Assembly: GCF_037975245.1 (NCBI RefSeq)
Contig: NC_092573.1
Span: 17,226,265 to 17,290,264 of the forward strand
Length of the DNA stretch: 64,000 bases
Origin: Apostichopus japonicus
Lineage: Eukaryota; Echinodermata; Holothuroidea; Aspidochirotida; Stichopodidae
Direction of reading: 5' to 3'
This document shows, one piece after another, positions 45,620-55,977 of this stretch. Position 1 is the stretch's first letter, and each line of letters begins with the position of its first letter. The notes below the pieces were generated by a model that saw only the letters and a program-made list of their open reading frames with translations, was not told where the DNA came from and did not search any database. A program made the translations under genes and the position numbers.

Positions 45620-46090
45620 ATGTTCACATCACATTCTAATATTGATGATACCAATGCTACTACAGGTATCACCCAGTGGGTTAATAACTATTCACAGTTG
45701 TTTTCTTCGCATGTAGGACGTATTAAAGGCTTCAGTCATACGGTGAAGATAAAGACTGATGCGAAACCAGTACAACAGTCCCTCAGACGAGTGCCTCATG
45801 CAGTGAGACATGCAGTCTCTGCAGAGCTTGCACGATTAGAGAAAGAGGGGATAATTGAACGAGTTACAGAAGCTACTGAATGGGTTTCCCCAATTGTGGT
45901 TGTTTGGCAAAAAGAGGGGATGATTCGAGTCTGTGTTGACTTGAGAAAAGTCAACGAGGCAGTGAAAAGTGAGAAACATCGAATTCCCAGAATTGATACT
46001 GGACGGTTCACTTTGCGTACGGACCATCAGGCTCTGACTAAACTTTTATGTACCAGCGTGGAATGGGCATTGGCCTATGCATATAGCTGA
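45620..46090 (+). pseudogene. Reverse transcriptase / RNase H fragment with large deletion
   Basis: Residues about 70-120 are the RT N-terminal block (LEKEGIIERV, EWVSPIVVVW, RVCVDLRKVNEAV). The frame then jumps directly to an RNase H block (FTLRTDHQALTKLL). The fingers/palm region with the YxDD catalytic motif is deleted between them. Downstream, past the stop at 46090, the RNase H end and linker remain recognisable up to the hAT insertion at 46313. Confidence 0.85.
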
Positions 46091-46312
46091 CTGGGGTGCA
46101 AAACTGCTTAATTACAATTACACAATTGTGTAAGCCGGGGTCTGAAAATATGCGCTATCTAGATTACCAGTTGCGTCAGATCCGGAGGTTTCTCAACTTT
46201 CTCAAAGGCCGCATGAAGAGGTTGCTGCAGTTTGTAGAGTAGTGCTAGATAAGTGCAGTTTAACTAAACATGAGCTGCAAGATGCACCTGCTAAGAGTTC
46301 TGCTTGCCAACA

Positions 46313-46688
46313 CAGTGGCGTAGGAAGGTACTTTTGAATGGGGGGGGGGGGGCTGAAGACTGATGGCCGGCCTGGGGGAGGGGTCTAAGAGGAGGGGGTG
46401 TCCCCCTCCCCCTTTGGATTTTTTTGCATTTCCAGGTGGCCTCAGATGCAATTTGGTGCAATATAGCACACTTCAACACCCACTCCATTTTGTAAACTTA
46501 ATTTTGTATTTTCACCTGGCCTTAGATGCAATTTGGTGCTCCAAATGAGATTTTTTTTCTCATTTAGAAATGAAAAAGGGGTTTTCTGACTTGCGAACCG
46601 GGGGGGGGGGGCGGAATGATACTTCCGCCCCTCCACATTTTTCACTGGGGGGGCTGGCGCCCCCAGCCCCCCGGTTCCTACGCCCTTG
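46313..46688 (+). mobile_element. hAT-type element inserted in the Gypsy pol gene, 376 bp
   Basis: The ends CAGTGGCGTAGGAAGG and (mirrored) CAAGGGCGTAGGAACC, exact duplication TGCCAACA (46305-46312, 46689-46696). It interrupts the retroelement between RNase H and integrase and is therefore younger. Same family as fragments at 1590 and 23075. Confidence 0.95.
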
Positions 46689-46732
46689 TGCCAACATGTA
46701 TTACAGTACATGCATAGAGGTTTGCCAATAAA

Positions 46733-47054
46733 GAAGGCTAATGTTACAAAGGATGTCTTACCATATTTTGGTGTAAGAGACGAGACTTCTGAACATAATG
46801 GAGGATTGTTCAGGGGGAATAGGGTAATTGTGCCAGAACAATTGACTTTACGTCTCGTTCACACTGCACATGAATCCCACCAAGGGATGGTGAGAACTAA
46901 AGAGCGTTTAAGACTGCTGTATTGGTGGCCCAAAATGGTGAGCTTGGTCGAAGAGTTGGTAAAAACATGCTATACATGCCAGATGAATGACAAGTCAGGG
47001 GTAACAAGGAAGGGACCTCTCAACCCAGCATCATATCCTTCAAGGACGTGGTAG
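46733..47054 (+). pseudogene. Integrase zinc-binding region
   Basis: Contains the H-H-C-C module (HTAHESH ... CYTCQ) and LYWWPKM typical of Gypsy integrases. It ends at a premature TAG at the point where the catalytic core normally begins. Confidence 0.85.
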
Positions 47055-47472
47055 AAATTAGGAATTGATATAGTCAGTCCTGATATATCTGCTCCAGAAA
47101 ACTGTCGATATGCAATCACTTTGATTGATAACCACTCCAAATGGCCTGAAGTGGCATTTATGTCCAGAGTTACTACCAGCACAGTTATCAAATTTCTGTT
47201 GTCAGTGTTCAGTAGAGAGGGTTATCCTGAAGAATTAGTATCAGATAATGGTGTCCAATTTCTGACTTATGAATTTGAAGAGTTCTTCCATTTACCATCC
47301 ACAAGCGAATGGCGCCATTGAACGTTTCAACAGGGTGCTAAAGGAGACCATCCAAAATGCCCACTTGCAAGGGAAACAGGTCAAATCTTCAGTAAGGGAA
47401 ATGTTATGCATATACAGGTGCACACCTCATTCTACAACAGGTGAGAAACCATCATTACATGGTGTCAAATGA
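47055..47472 (+). pseudogene. Integrase catalytic core, frame-broken
   Basis: IDNHSKWPE (first Asp region) and SDNGVQF (second Asp) lie in one frame. The YHPQANGAIERFN block with the catalytic Glu lies in another, so there is a frameshift around 47290. A further frame change occurs at about 47470. Confidence 0.85.
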
Positions 47473-47915
47473 GGACAATGTTCGATATTGTAGATGCTAC
47501 TCCAACTCCCAAACCAACTTCAAATGTGTTACTGAGGGAGAGGGTGTCAAACACCCAAAGGAAAATGAAAGCATACTATGATAATAGTAATGCCGTAAAG
47601 ATGAGAGATTTGAATCCAGTGTCTTGGGTAAGGATAAAGAGACCTGGCCACATCTCAAAAAGTTCTAGTAAATTCATGGGTCCTTTAAAGATTCAGAGGA
47701 AAGTAGGTGCTAATACTTGTGAACTAGAAAATGGTTCCACATGGAATGTTGAATGGCTAACTCCATTTACAGGGATTGTAATACCTGAGGTTGAAGAAGA
47801 ACAAGACCTAGGGATCCCAGTAGAACAATTTTCAGAGAGAAATGATCAAAACCAGAAACTAATCTTCATGTGGTCCGACACTCCATTAGATATATTAACC
47901 GGCCACAAAACATAA
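47473..47915 (+). pseudogene. Integrase C-terminal region
   Basis: 148-codon frame with WVRIKRPGHISK and FMGPLKIQRK, resembling the GPY/F-type C-terminal module that follows the core. It ends with TAA before the polypurine tract. Confidence 0.7.
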
Positions 47916-48091
47916 GATCTAGTAACCGTCCGCAAAGGAATCGACATCCTCCACTATGGGCAAAAGACTATGTCTTATATTCTAAAACTTAAAGAGACTG
48001 TTATTTCATAAATAACAACACTAGTTCATTATAATGTAAATATGTTACTCTCTTTATTGAATCATCTTTAACTAATTGCTTTGTCCATTCT

Positions 48092-48106
48092 TCGAAGAGG
48101 GGAGAA
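48092..48106 (+). promoter_or_regulatory. Polypurine tract of the Gypsy element
   Basis: The purine run GAAGAGGGGAGAA lies immediately before the TGTTGTGAT start of the 3' LTR, as expected for the plus-strand primer. Confidence 0.8.
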
Positions 48107-48249
48107 TGTTGTGATTGTTGAATTTAGTGTTACTTAGATACCACCTTGAATAAACATGCATGATATGAGTTCCATATAATGTAATTGAATAAAGGAGTTG
48201 GAAAATAAGAGATAATCTGATCATTTTTAGTGGTTAAGTACGAAACACA
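48107..48249 (+). mobile_element. 3' LTR of the Gypsy element, about 143 bp
   Basis: Starts TGTTGTGATTG and ends near CGAAACACA. Matches the solo LTR halves at 22504-22562 and 23424-23514. An ATAAAGGAGTTGG word may belong to the polyadenylation signal. Confidence 0.8.
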
Positions 48250-48605
48250 ATATCTGTCAACACATCTGAATGCATCAGAGTCAATAATCATACTAATATC
48301 AGTTAATATAGTCTGCCAACACATGAATGCATTGCACTAGAGGCAGCTATATCCTATATTAATTAGTCAAGTGAAGTCTGCCAACACATCTGAATGCATT
48401 GGAATCAGTAATCATACTAGTAACAGTTCAATATCGTCTGCCAACATATCTGAATGCATCAGAGTCAATCATCATACTAGTAATATAGTTCAATATATTC
48501 TGCCAACACATCCGAATGCATCAGTCAATCATCATACTAGTAATAGTTCATATAAAGTCTACCAACTCATCTGCATGTATTGTAATCAGTCATCATACTA
48601 TAGTA
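48250..48605 (+). repeat. Satellite array
   Basis: About five to six units of the same satellite as at 2.5-4.6 kb, somewhat diverged. It directly abuts the 3' LTR. Confidence 0.85.
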
Positions 48606-50477
48606 TTAACTGAAGAAAACACGAAGAACGGCAAACAACAGAAACGTGGTCTTAACTGAAACTAACAAACAATGATTAACTAAAACAAATAGAAACGATC
48701 TATTTTAGTTATTGACGGCTTCGAAACAATGGGAGTCAAAAACGTGTCATGTAAGGCCTACAGTTTAATTACTAACATACAGGTCCTTACGAAACAAACT
48801 GTGGGGATGGAGCGGGTTCATCCAGGTTTCATTTTGCAGAATTTCATCATATCGCAAGAACCGGATATGTGTTTGCACATTGTAATACGAGGGACTGAAT
48901 TGGAATGTGCAGGCAGCTATAACTTGAGGTGAACTTTTACTGCCAAGTTATTCGGGGTTTTAACAACCGGAAATATTCTGACGAATAAGAAACTTCGCAG
49001 AAAGATATTCTGTTGCCTATACATTTCACCTTTTGTTTCGTGGTATAGGCTATATTGAGAAACTGTGGAGGGTGCCGTGACATTTGCGCATACATAATTC
49101 AGTAACCGACCCTGGTTGTAGGCACATATACTGACATAACGAACTGGATTACATATAGTTCTATCATACAAATGGGTAAGTAAATATTAATACTTTCTGT
49201 ATTGTATTCATTGCCAAAGTACTTTTCCTCAATATGTCGAGTTCGTGCGTATTTCGATCCCTTCCTGCTTGATCTTTGAATCTGGTTAATGATGCAAGAC
49301 ATGATGCGTAAGTTGTATAGGCCTATGTAACAAGCGACACCGACAATGACTGAAGCTTTAACTAATAGTAAGTAGAAGGACACGTTAGACATGGCACTCG
49401 CAGATTAACAGATTCTGTGTCAGCTTTATTCATGAACATTCTGTGCCCTCACGTCTCACCTAAAACCCATGCCACCTCTCCCAGTTAACTATAAGACTGA
49501 ACCAGGGGGGGGGGGGGGTGATGCGACATCGGTTTGAGAAGTAAAGATGAGAGGCAGTAATCAGACCAATGTCCAGTGGTGATAAAGGCAGCGCTCGTGG
49601 CGGCACCATGCCTCTGTGAAGATCATCGATTGGGGGAGGGGTCGTGGAACCATGGCTGATGAGTCCCCGTTGCCAGGCGCCCTATACAAGCGGTGTGTTT
49701 GTGTATGTGTGTGTGTGTGTGTGGGGGGGGGGGGATTACAGCTTCCAGTCATTTAGTAAATTGTCAGAGAATCATGTTAGCATTTTAGAAGCTTCAATTG
49801 GAACTCTTATCCCGTCAAGGGTAACAGCAGATATTTAAACTAATTGTGTTAATTAGTTCTTATTGGTGCAGGATTGTGCAATGTTGAGTTTGAGAAGAGA
49901 ACAAGTCATCCGTAAATTCAACTACACATGCAAACCCCAGTTTAATACCCTTTAAAATTAAAGGCATTGAAAACTCGCCCCAAACCGCGTGCGGCCATCT
50001 GAAAAATTTAACTTTCTGTTGCTTTCAAGTGACGTTTTGTTCGTGTCGCTACAAAATGCATACAGTTTATGTTTATTTATTCCTTAATTCTCCGAGGAAG
50101 ACACCAGACCCTCTACATGGTGCATGTTCGGGTTCAATGGGGTACCAAGAGGCGGCCGGTACCACTTTGTATAAAAATCCTTGGTTCGCCTCTGGCCCTC
50201 CCATAAAGGTTCAGATTCCTACCAGTCCGGAAATTTAATAACTATGCCCTATTTGTTAGTAAAAAATTGCGTTTAGAGCTATACCATTTGCCGTCTACAT
50301 TTTCATTTATTTTCTTGGGAGAACCCCCAGGTCCCCTTACATGTGAGTCGGCTTAAATGACCCCAGAAAGGGCCACCTTCATTATTTATTTCATTTTTAT
50401 ACTTTTGCCCTTGCATAAAGGTTCAGTCCCCTACCTGTGTCGGGAGAAAGTTTGAATTTGTCATGCCCCCTCCGGAC
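48606..50477. other. Gene-free stretch with a GT microsatellite
   Basis: (GT)n followed by a G-run at about 49693-49733, and another G-run at 49505-49518. No coding or RNA features were recognised. Confidence 0.4.
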
Positions 50478-50485
50478 CCCATCAG

Positions 50486-50579
50486 AATAGGCGTAGGAGC
50501 CCAATTTGATTCGGAGGGGTAAGGGGCTGTAACGACTTGCTCGAAAATATAACCAAAATGTTTCTTTCCCACGCCTATG
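50486..50579 (+). mobile_element. Miniature hAT-type element, 94 bp
   Basis: Left end (A)ATAGGCGTAGGAGCCC and right end ACGCCTATG, flanks CCCATCAG and CCCACCAG (7 of 8). An extreme internal deletion of the 32499-32901 family. Confidence 0.75.
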
Positions 50580-50979
50580 CCCACCAGTGAGTGAGGTTGG
50601 AATCTGAGTTCCTCGACGAAGGGGAAATGGTTTTTATACAGTAGATACAGTGTTATCATAACACATTTATAAGTGTATGAATCAGGAGGATATCACGCCA
50701 GAAATCAAAACTGTACCGTTAGGACGGTAACCACATGAAAGCTCACCAAAATGTAAAACGACTAAGCCTAGGGCTCTCTGAGACTGCCGTGTGTTATAAG
50801 AGTAATACCAGTTGCAATTTCATTACCTTTGAATAATACCACAAAGGAACTTCGATAGGTAGAGCAACAATCTAATAAACCTGGGCAAATCACATCACCT
50901 CAGATTTTGTCAAACCTCCAGGGGATACCTGTATAGTATAATAGGACATTAATGGAGTAAAAACACAAAGCCCTTCTTT

Positions 50980-52175
50980 TATTGTCCCGGGTGCGATTTT
51001 TTCCCCCAGCGCGGTAAAGGCCATACGGTACCTTGCTCCCATTGGCTGGGGTCCGTATACATAAGATTCGTTAGGGTAGCAGTAGTTAGAGTAGTAGACA
51101 ATATCAACTAGCAGCTGCTGCACATCACTTTTCACAAGGCCACTTTGCTACACTTTAAAAAGAACACAGTCTAGCAGCAGAATGTACTGGTACGCGTTTG
51201 AGTAGAGTTAATTTATTTGTCGGATTGTTATGCCACGGGTGTAGAGGGTCTGTGGTTATGCATCGCACAACTCTGTTGCTGTAAATTTAAAGATGTTAAA
51301 TCAAACCGAAACAGTTTGTAGATGATACAAAATATCACAATATGTTATAAACGTAAGACAATTTCTGTGTTCAATAACTAAATAATCCACAGTGGCAGTG
51401 GTACTACTAACATACATGACTTAATACTAGGCCTATATCTTTCGTATTATATTATCTGAAAACCGTGCCAAAGGGGTCATAATTAACCGTTTCAAAGGGT
51501 CATAATTTTGAGAATCAAATCAATGTCTATGCTCAAAAATAAGAGTCTATCAGTTTAAAATTTAAAAGCATCTCAAGTAAATAGTCAACCAGAAGCGGTC
51601 AAGCTGTCTCAATGTTTTAATGCAGTTTTGACTAATCTGCGTACATTGCCATCATAATCCTAAGTAATCCTTAACTTTAAAGAAGGACAGTCATCTACAA
51701 TTATCTATATTCGATTTAATGCTAACATTAATTCTGAGCCAACCAGGAGGCCAATGAGAAGCTAATGAGAAGCAAACGAGAAGCGAGGTATGCAATAAAT
51801 GCTTACAATAAATTGAAAATATGTTAGCATTAAATCGAATACATGCCAGCATAAAACCAATTTTATTAGGGCATAAATCGATTTTATGTAGACTTATAAA
51901 ACTGCCTCCTGATTGGCTCAGCATTAATGTCTGCATAAAATCTAATTTATGTCAGCATTACATCGAATATATGTCGGCATAAATTCCCGAATTTTGTCCA
52001 CTGTGGCCAACCGTACACGTGCATGTACATGTACAAACACACACACATAGCGTTAGCAAGAACTTCCCAATTCAGAATCAAAAGTGCAAGACCTAGGCGA
52101 TGAGAAGCGAGGTATGCAAATGATGGCCTTTACCGCCCTGGGAAAAAAAAAAATCGCGTCCCGGGTTGCAGGTCT
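50980..52175. mobile_element. 1.2-kb segment with about 40-bp inverted ends
   Basis: Left end about 50985-51035 and right end about 52128-52172 mirror each other around CCCGGG, a GCGATTTTTT word and GCGGTAAAGGCCAT, with a few differences. No target duplication was found. It contains the 51705-51985 array. Confidence 0.55.
51705..51985. repeat. ATCGAT-type palindrome array between inverted repeats
   Basis: About six units of 22-23 bp, each an imperfect palindrome around AAATCGATTT and linked by ATGTCAG/ATGCCAG. Mirrored segments (CTGAGCCAACCAGGAGGC at about 51735 and its inverse at about 51905) lie around them. No ORF. Confidence 0.65.
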
Positions 52176-53021
52176 GTCAAACTGACAACCAGATTCTTCG
52201 GGTCAGATAGGAGTTTCTCACAACTGATGTATCGTTAGTGTATGGTACGCACTGAACCGGGTCTTCTGTGTATTGAGGTTAGAATCAGGGTATCATGTCC
52301 AGCTCTCTATGAGAACGAAGTCGTTACGGACTGAGGCGGGGGGGGGGGGAGGGGGTATGTTTATGTGTGTAATGGGACGTATTGGGGTGTAGATGGGAAG
52401 GAGCATAGGCGTAGGAGCCCAATTTGATTTGGGGGCGGGGGGGGGGGGCTGTAACGACGCGCGCATTCAACATGTTACTGTACATATCATATAGGCATGC
52501 ATCGGATATTACATTAAAATAAGTTAAACATGTAACTGTTACCAACCAAACGTACATTTACCACGGCTCCACTGTTTGATCATTCTGATACACAGGTAAC
52601 TGAGTAGCAGTGTTCAACTGTTGCACCGTTTAACACTACTAACTAGATAGACTCGTCATTAAGTACCTGTACCGAATGGTCCGTGGAAGTTGCGCAGTAT
52701 ACCGCGGGATGCTAATGAACAACGAACAACGAAATGTCTCTATGGAGAAAAAGCACGGAGGGCCAATTATGTCAAAACTCTCTTTTTAGTAAAGGCGAAT
52801 TAGTCGGTTAAGCTTAGAACTTTATTTTAACTACCAAGGAGATTTTTCGGGAAATTATTGATTTCCTTTCGCTACATCATTGCAATTTGTTTTTCTTTCA
52901 GTAGGTGCCTGAAAAATTCTCAGCATATTGCCCGAATTTTCAAAAAAAAAATATTTGGTTGGGGGAGAGGGGGGGGCTGCAGCCCATAGGCGTACGAGGC
53001 GGGGGGCAGACTGCCCCCCAA

Positions 53022-53082
53022 ATTTCCAGAGGACAAGAAATTCGGGCAAAAGTCCTGAAAAATTCGGGCAGCCTAAGAGGAG

Positions 53083-53120
<38 letters not shown>

Positions 53121-53183
53121 TTTCTCCTCTTAGGCTGCCCGAATTGTTCAGGACTTTTGCCCGAATTTCTTGTCCTCTGGAAA
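53022..53183. repeat. 65-bp palindrome with AT-repeat loop
   Basis: Arms 53022-53086 and about 53119-53183 are mirror copies with about one mismatch, separated by a (TA)n run. The sibling element at 14705-14775 has only one arm. Confidence 0.9.
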
Positions 53184-53384
53184 TATATATATATATATAT
53201 AAATATGCAGTAGCTTGCCCGAATCTTTTTCAAATTTTTGCCCGACAATTCCATGATTTTCTTTATTTAGCATCATGATGCCCGAATATTTCCGTGTAAC
53301 ACCACCGTAAGCGCAGTTCATCTGGGCTACCACGCTTTCTGCACGATCATTTTTTTTTCTAACTAGTCAATTGTATACCTGGAC

Positions 53385-54031
53385 CAAGGGCGGCGGAACC
53401 GGGGGGCACAGGAGGCACGTGCCCCCACTTTTCCTCAGGTTAAAAATGTGCCTTTTTTCTACATAAAAATTGAGGTGCCTCAAGTTAGCAAGAGGCCAGG
53501 GAACCAGAATGAACACTCGGGAAGGGCCGTTTCCGGCCATCTGAGGGGTTTGTAACACCAAAAATTTTCGAGTACGCTCCGCGCCAAAAATGGTGGCGCT
53601 CCGCTCAGATAGTCGTGCATACAACTTTGCAAATCCTGGCTAAGCCCGTGACTTTTAATGAATTTCTGTGGGTCAAACTCAAAGCTATTTCGAATGGAAA
53701 AGATTTGTTTAGATATTAACAAGAAAAACACTCTAATTCGGAAGATTCCTACATTAGCAACTAGCATGGTTTCACCTCATTTTGTCTCAAAAGAAAACTT
53801 GTTCTTTGTTTCCCAATTTGCGCATTGGATATTGCAGTGCTAGTATGCATATTTTCCTTTAGGGGGGGGGGGGGGGCGTTGATGGAGTGATGTGTTTACA
53901 CAAATAAGATAATACAATAAGAGTTATAAAGGGTACTAAATATAAGGCTGCATCAGTCCAATCGAATATCTGCAAAGTGCCCTTTGATGTCGGTGCCCCC
54001 CCCAAGATTAAAAGTGCTTCCGCCGCCCTTG
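53385..54031 (+). mobile_element. hAT-type element, CAAGGGCGGCGG family (innermost layer)
   Basis: The ends CAAGGGCGGCGGAACC and (mirrored) CAAGGGCGGCGGAAGC, exact duplication ACCTGGAC (53377-53384, 54032-54039). The sibling sequence at about 18655 is the uninterrupted site with a single ACCTGGAC. Confidence 0.95.
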
Positions 54032-54644
54032 ACCTGGACATCCCCAACACGAGTGTATATAAGAAACGTATTCTTGTTCATGGATGGTGGGGGGGGGGGG
54101 TGGTGCCTACAAGCCTAGAAGTACAGGTTTATCATTTTCTTTGTTATATTTTATACTTTTTTGTGAGACAAATTGCAGTCTCACCCGACACAGCTACATT
54201 ATCCCGCCTACGTGTCGTTGAACAATATATGTTTTTCTGGAGGTAGCTGAGTACTGTGTTAAAATAATAAATAAGGTAACTAAATAGGAGCTTAAAAATA
54301 TACTGTCCCATTTTTCCCCTTCAAAGTGATGTTACCATTTTTTCTTCTTCTAATTGACCAAATTTTTGGGGAAGTGTAAATTTCTAAAATTTAACCGCCT
54401 ACGTGAGATTATATAATAAAGAATGTTTAGATGCAACTTGCAAGGCCTCAGAAGTGCCGTTTCCGGCAATCTGAGAGGCATTGTGTGCCAAAAATTTTCT
54501 TGTACGCTACGCGCCAACCGATGGTGGCGCTCCGCTTAGATAGTGTCACGGGAACTTTCGGGCACAAAAAGTTCTGTCCCCCCAAACTGAAATGGTCCCG
54601 TACGCCTATGGTGCAGCCCCGCCTCCTACGCCTATGGGAAGGAT

Positions 54645-55647
54645 AGTGTTAAAAATTATTCAACTCGCCTCACTGTCTTATCTTCTCACTGATTGACGCA
54701 GTCCTGGGCCCTATAAGCAGATAAGAAAAGTCGGCACGCTTCCTTAGCACTGTAAAGCACAAATAATCTCCACAGATCAGCCATCGATCCCTAGCGCAGT
54801 GTGGACTCGACCCCTCCCCCGTCTTAAGATATTCCGCCCGACTTTGACTGAGACAGATTGTACAAGGAATGAAGAGGAGGTTGGTTGGGTGACTTGCGAT
54901 TGTCTATTGGTTATCATCTATAAGATGTTCTTTTACCTAAAATATTTTGTTGATATAGGCTAAGCTTGCATATCCTATATATCTGAACTAGGGTTAGGTG
55001 GGTACAATTGTGGTATCCAGTGCGAGACAGGGACTAAGAAAAATTATCTAATTTAAGGTGAGCATATTCTTGAAATTGAAATCTGGGACAAAACGTTGGA
55101 GGTGGAATGTACGGCCTGGGGTAGGGGTTAGCTAAGGGGAACTGGGTAATGGGTCATGGGGAAGGGGATTTCCCCTCCCATTTGAGAAAAAAGTGCTAGT
55201 CTGGTAGAGCACAGACATGACATAATCAATAGCAGGCCTTATAGGTCAGCTGAGGAGTAACACGATTTTTATGTCGCAGGAAACACTCAGGGTTGAACAT
55301 TACTCCGTATATAGTCGGATAGGACCCCCCTACATTGTTTTGATATCTGCGAACGTCTGTGCGAGGTATTTGTTTAGATCTCTCATGGCTTTTTAGTGAC
55401 GTGTTTTAAAGTATAACGGGTAGGAAGGTAGTTTTGCAACATTTCTAAATGTTGTGTATGAAAAGTATTTTAAAATTTCAGGGAAGAAAACTTGGAATCG
55501 GGGTCTCTCCGAAAATCGGGGACGTCTGGTCACCTTAACCAAAATCCAGAAGACACTGTCCAGTGCTTAACCTTTTCCTTTTCCCCTCATTCTTCTTTTA
55601 GATATGAGATATAAGATCAGATGATTTGATCAATCGAAGGTAAGCGA
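54645..55647. other. No recognisable gene
   Basis: Gene-free. A CTCATTCTTCTTTTAG word just left of 55602 could serve as a splice acceptor for the frame at 55648. Confidence 0.3.
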
Positions 55648-55977
55648 TTGCCCAATTGGAAACTCATCTTGGAAATAACAGTAACATGGAAGAAAACACA
55701 ACATATAACAGTCATGACGTCACAGGAAGGTAGCGTGCGATTCGGTGTCGTCTTCATCGCGACGGTCATCGCCATGACGAGATCGATATCGATTACATTT
55801 GTAGCAATAACCGGCTGGACGTGTGGACTAGCAATCTTCCATTCCTTATACACGGTTACCCGTGAAATAGTAAAACATTGTATAAGGAAACATAATATAG
55901 AACAAGACTTCTTTGTCAGGACTATCGTTTCCCATCGTCGAAGGAAACGGATTTGGCGGGAAATCAGATCAAATTGA
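55648..55977 (+). CDS. Candidate small membrane protein or exon, unrecognised
   Basis: 109 codons with two hydrophobic stretches (about residues 32-46 and 50-70) and a basic C-terminus ending SHRRRKRIWREIRSN. I do not recognise the family. Base composition is less AT-rich than the surroundings and the frame is longer than most here, which is weak support. It could equally be chance. Confidence 0.2.
   Translation: MPNWKLILEITVTWKKTQHITVMTSQEGSVRFGVVFIATVIAMTRSISITFVAITGWTCGLAIFHSLYTVTREIVKHCIRKHNIEQDFFVRTIVSHRRRKRIWREIRSN

Larger units (their letters stand above)
45040..48249 (+). mobile_element. Decayed Ty3/Gypsy LTR retrotransposon
   Basis: The order gag trace - protease trace - RT/RNase H - integrase - polypurine tract - 3' LTR fits Ty3/Gypsy. 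No 5' LTR is visible. The pol gene is broken by a large internal deletion in RT, several stops and frameshifts, and an inserted 376-bp hAT-type element. It cannot be functional. The right flank is satellite DNA, as at the solo LTR (22504). Confidence 0.85.
52985..54610 (+). mobile_element. hAT-type element, sibling of 14667-19199 (middle layer)
   Basis: The ends CATAGGCGTACGAGGC and (mirrored) CATAGGCGTACGGGACC, flanks CTGCAGCC (52977-52984) and GTGCAGCC (54611-54618), 7 of 8. Its own DNA aligns with the host parts of the 14667-19199 element. Confidence 0.8.
52404..54636 (+). mobile_element. hAT-type element, CATAGGCGTAGGAG family (outermost of three)
   Basis: The ends CATAGGCGTAGGAGCCC and (mirrored) CATAGGCGTAGGAGGC, flanks GGAAGGAG (52396-52403) and GGAAGGAT (54637-54644), 7 of 8. 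Contains 52985-54610, which in turn contains 53385-54031. Confidence 0.8.
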
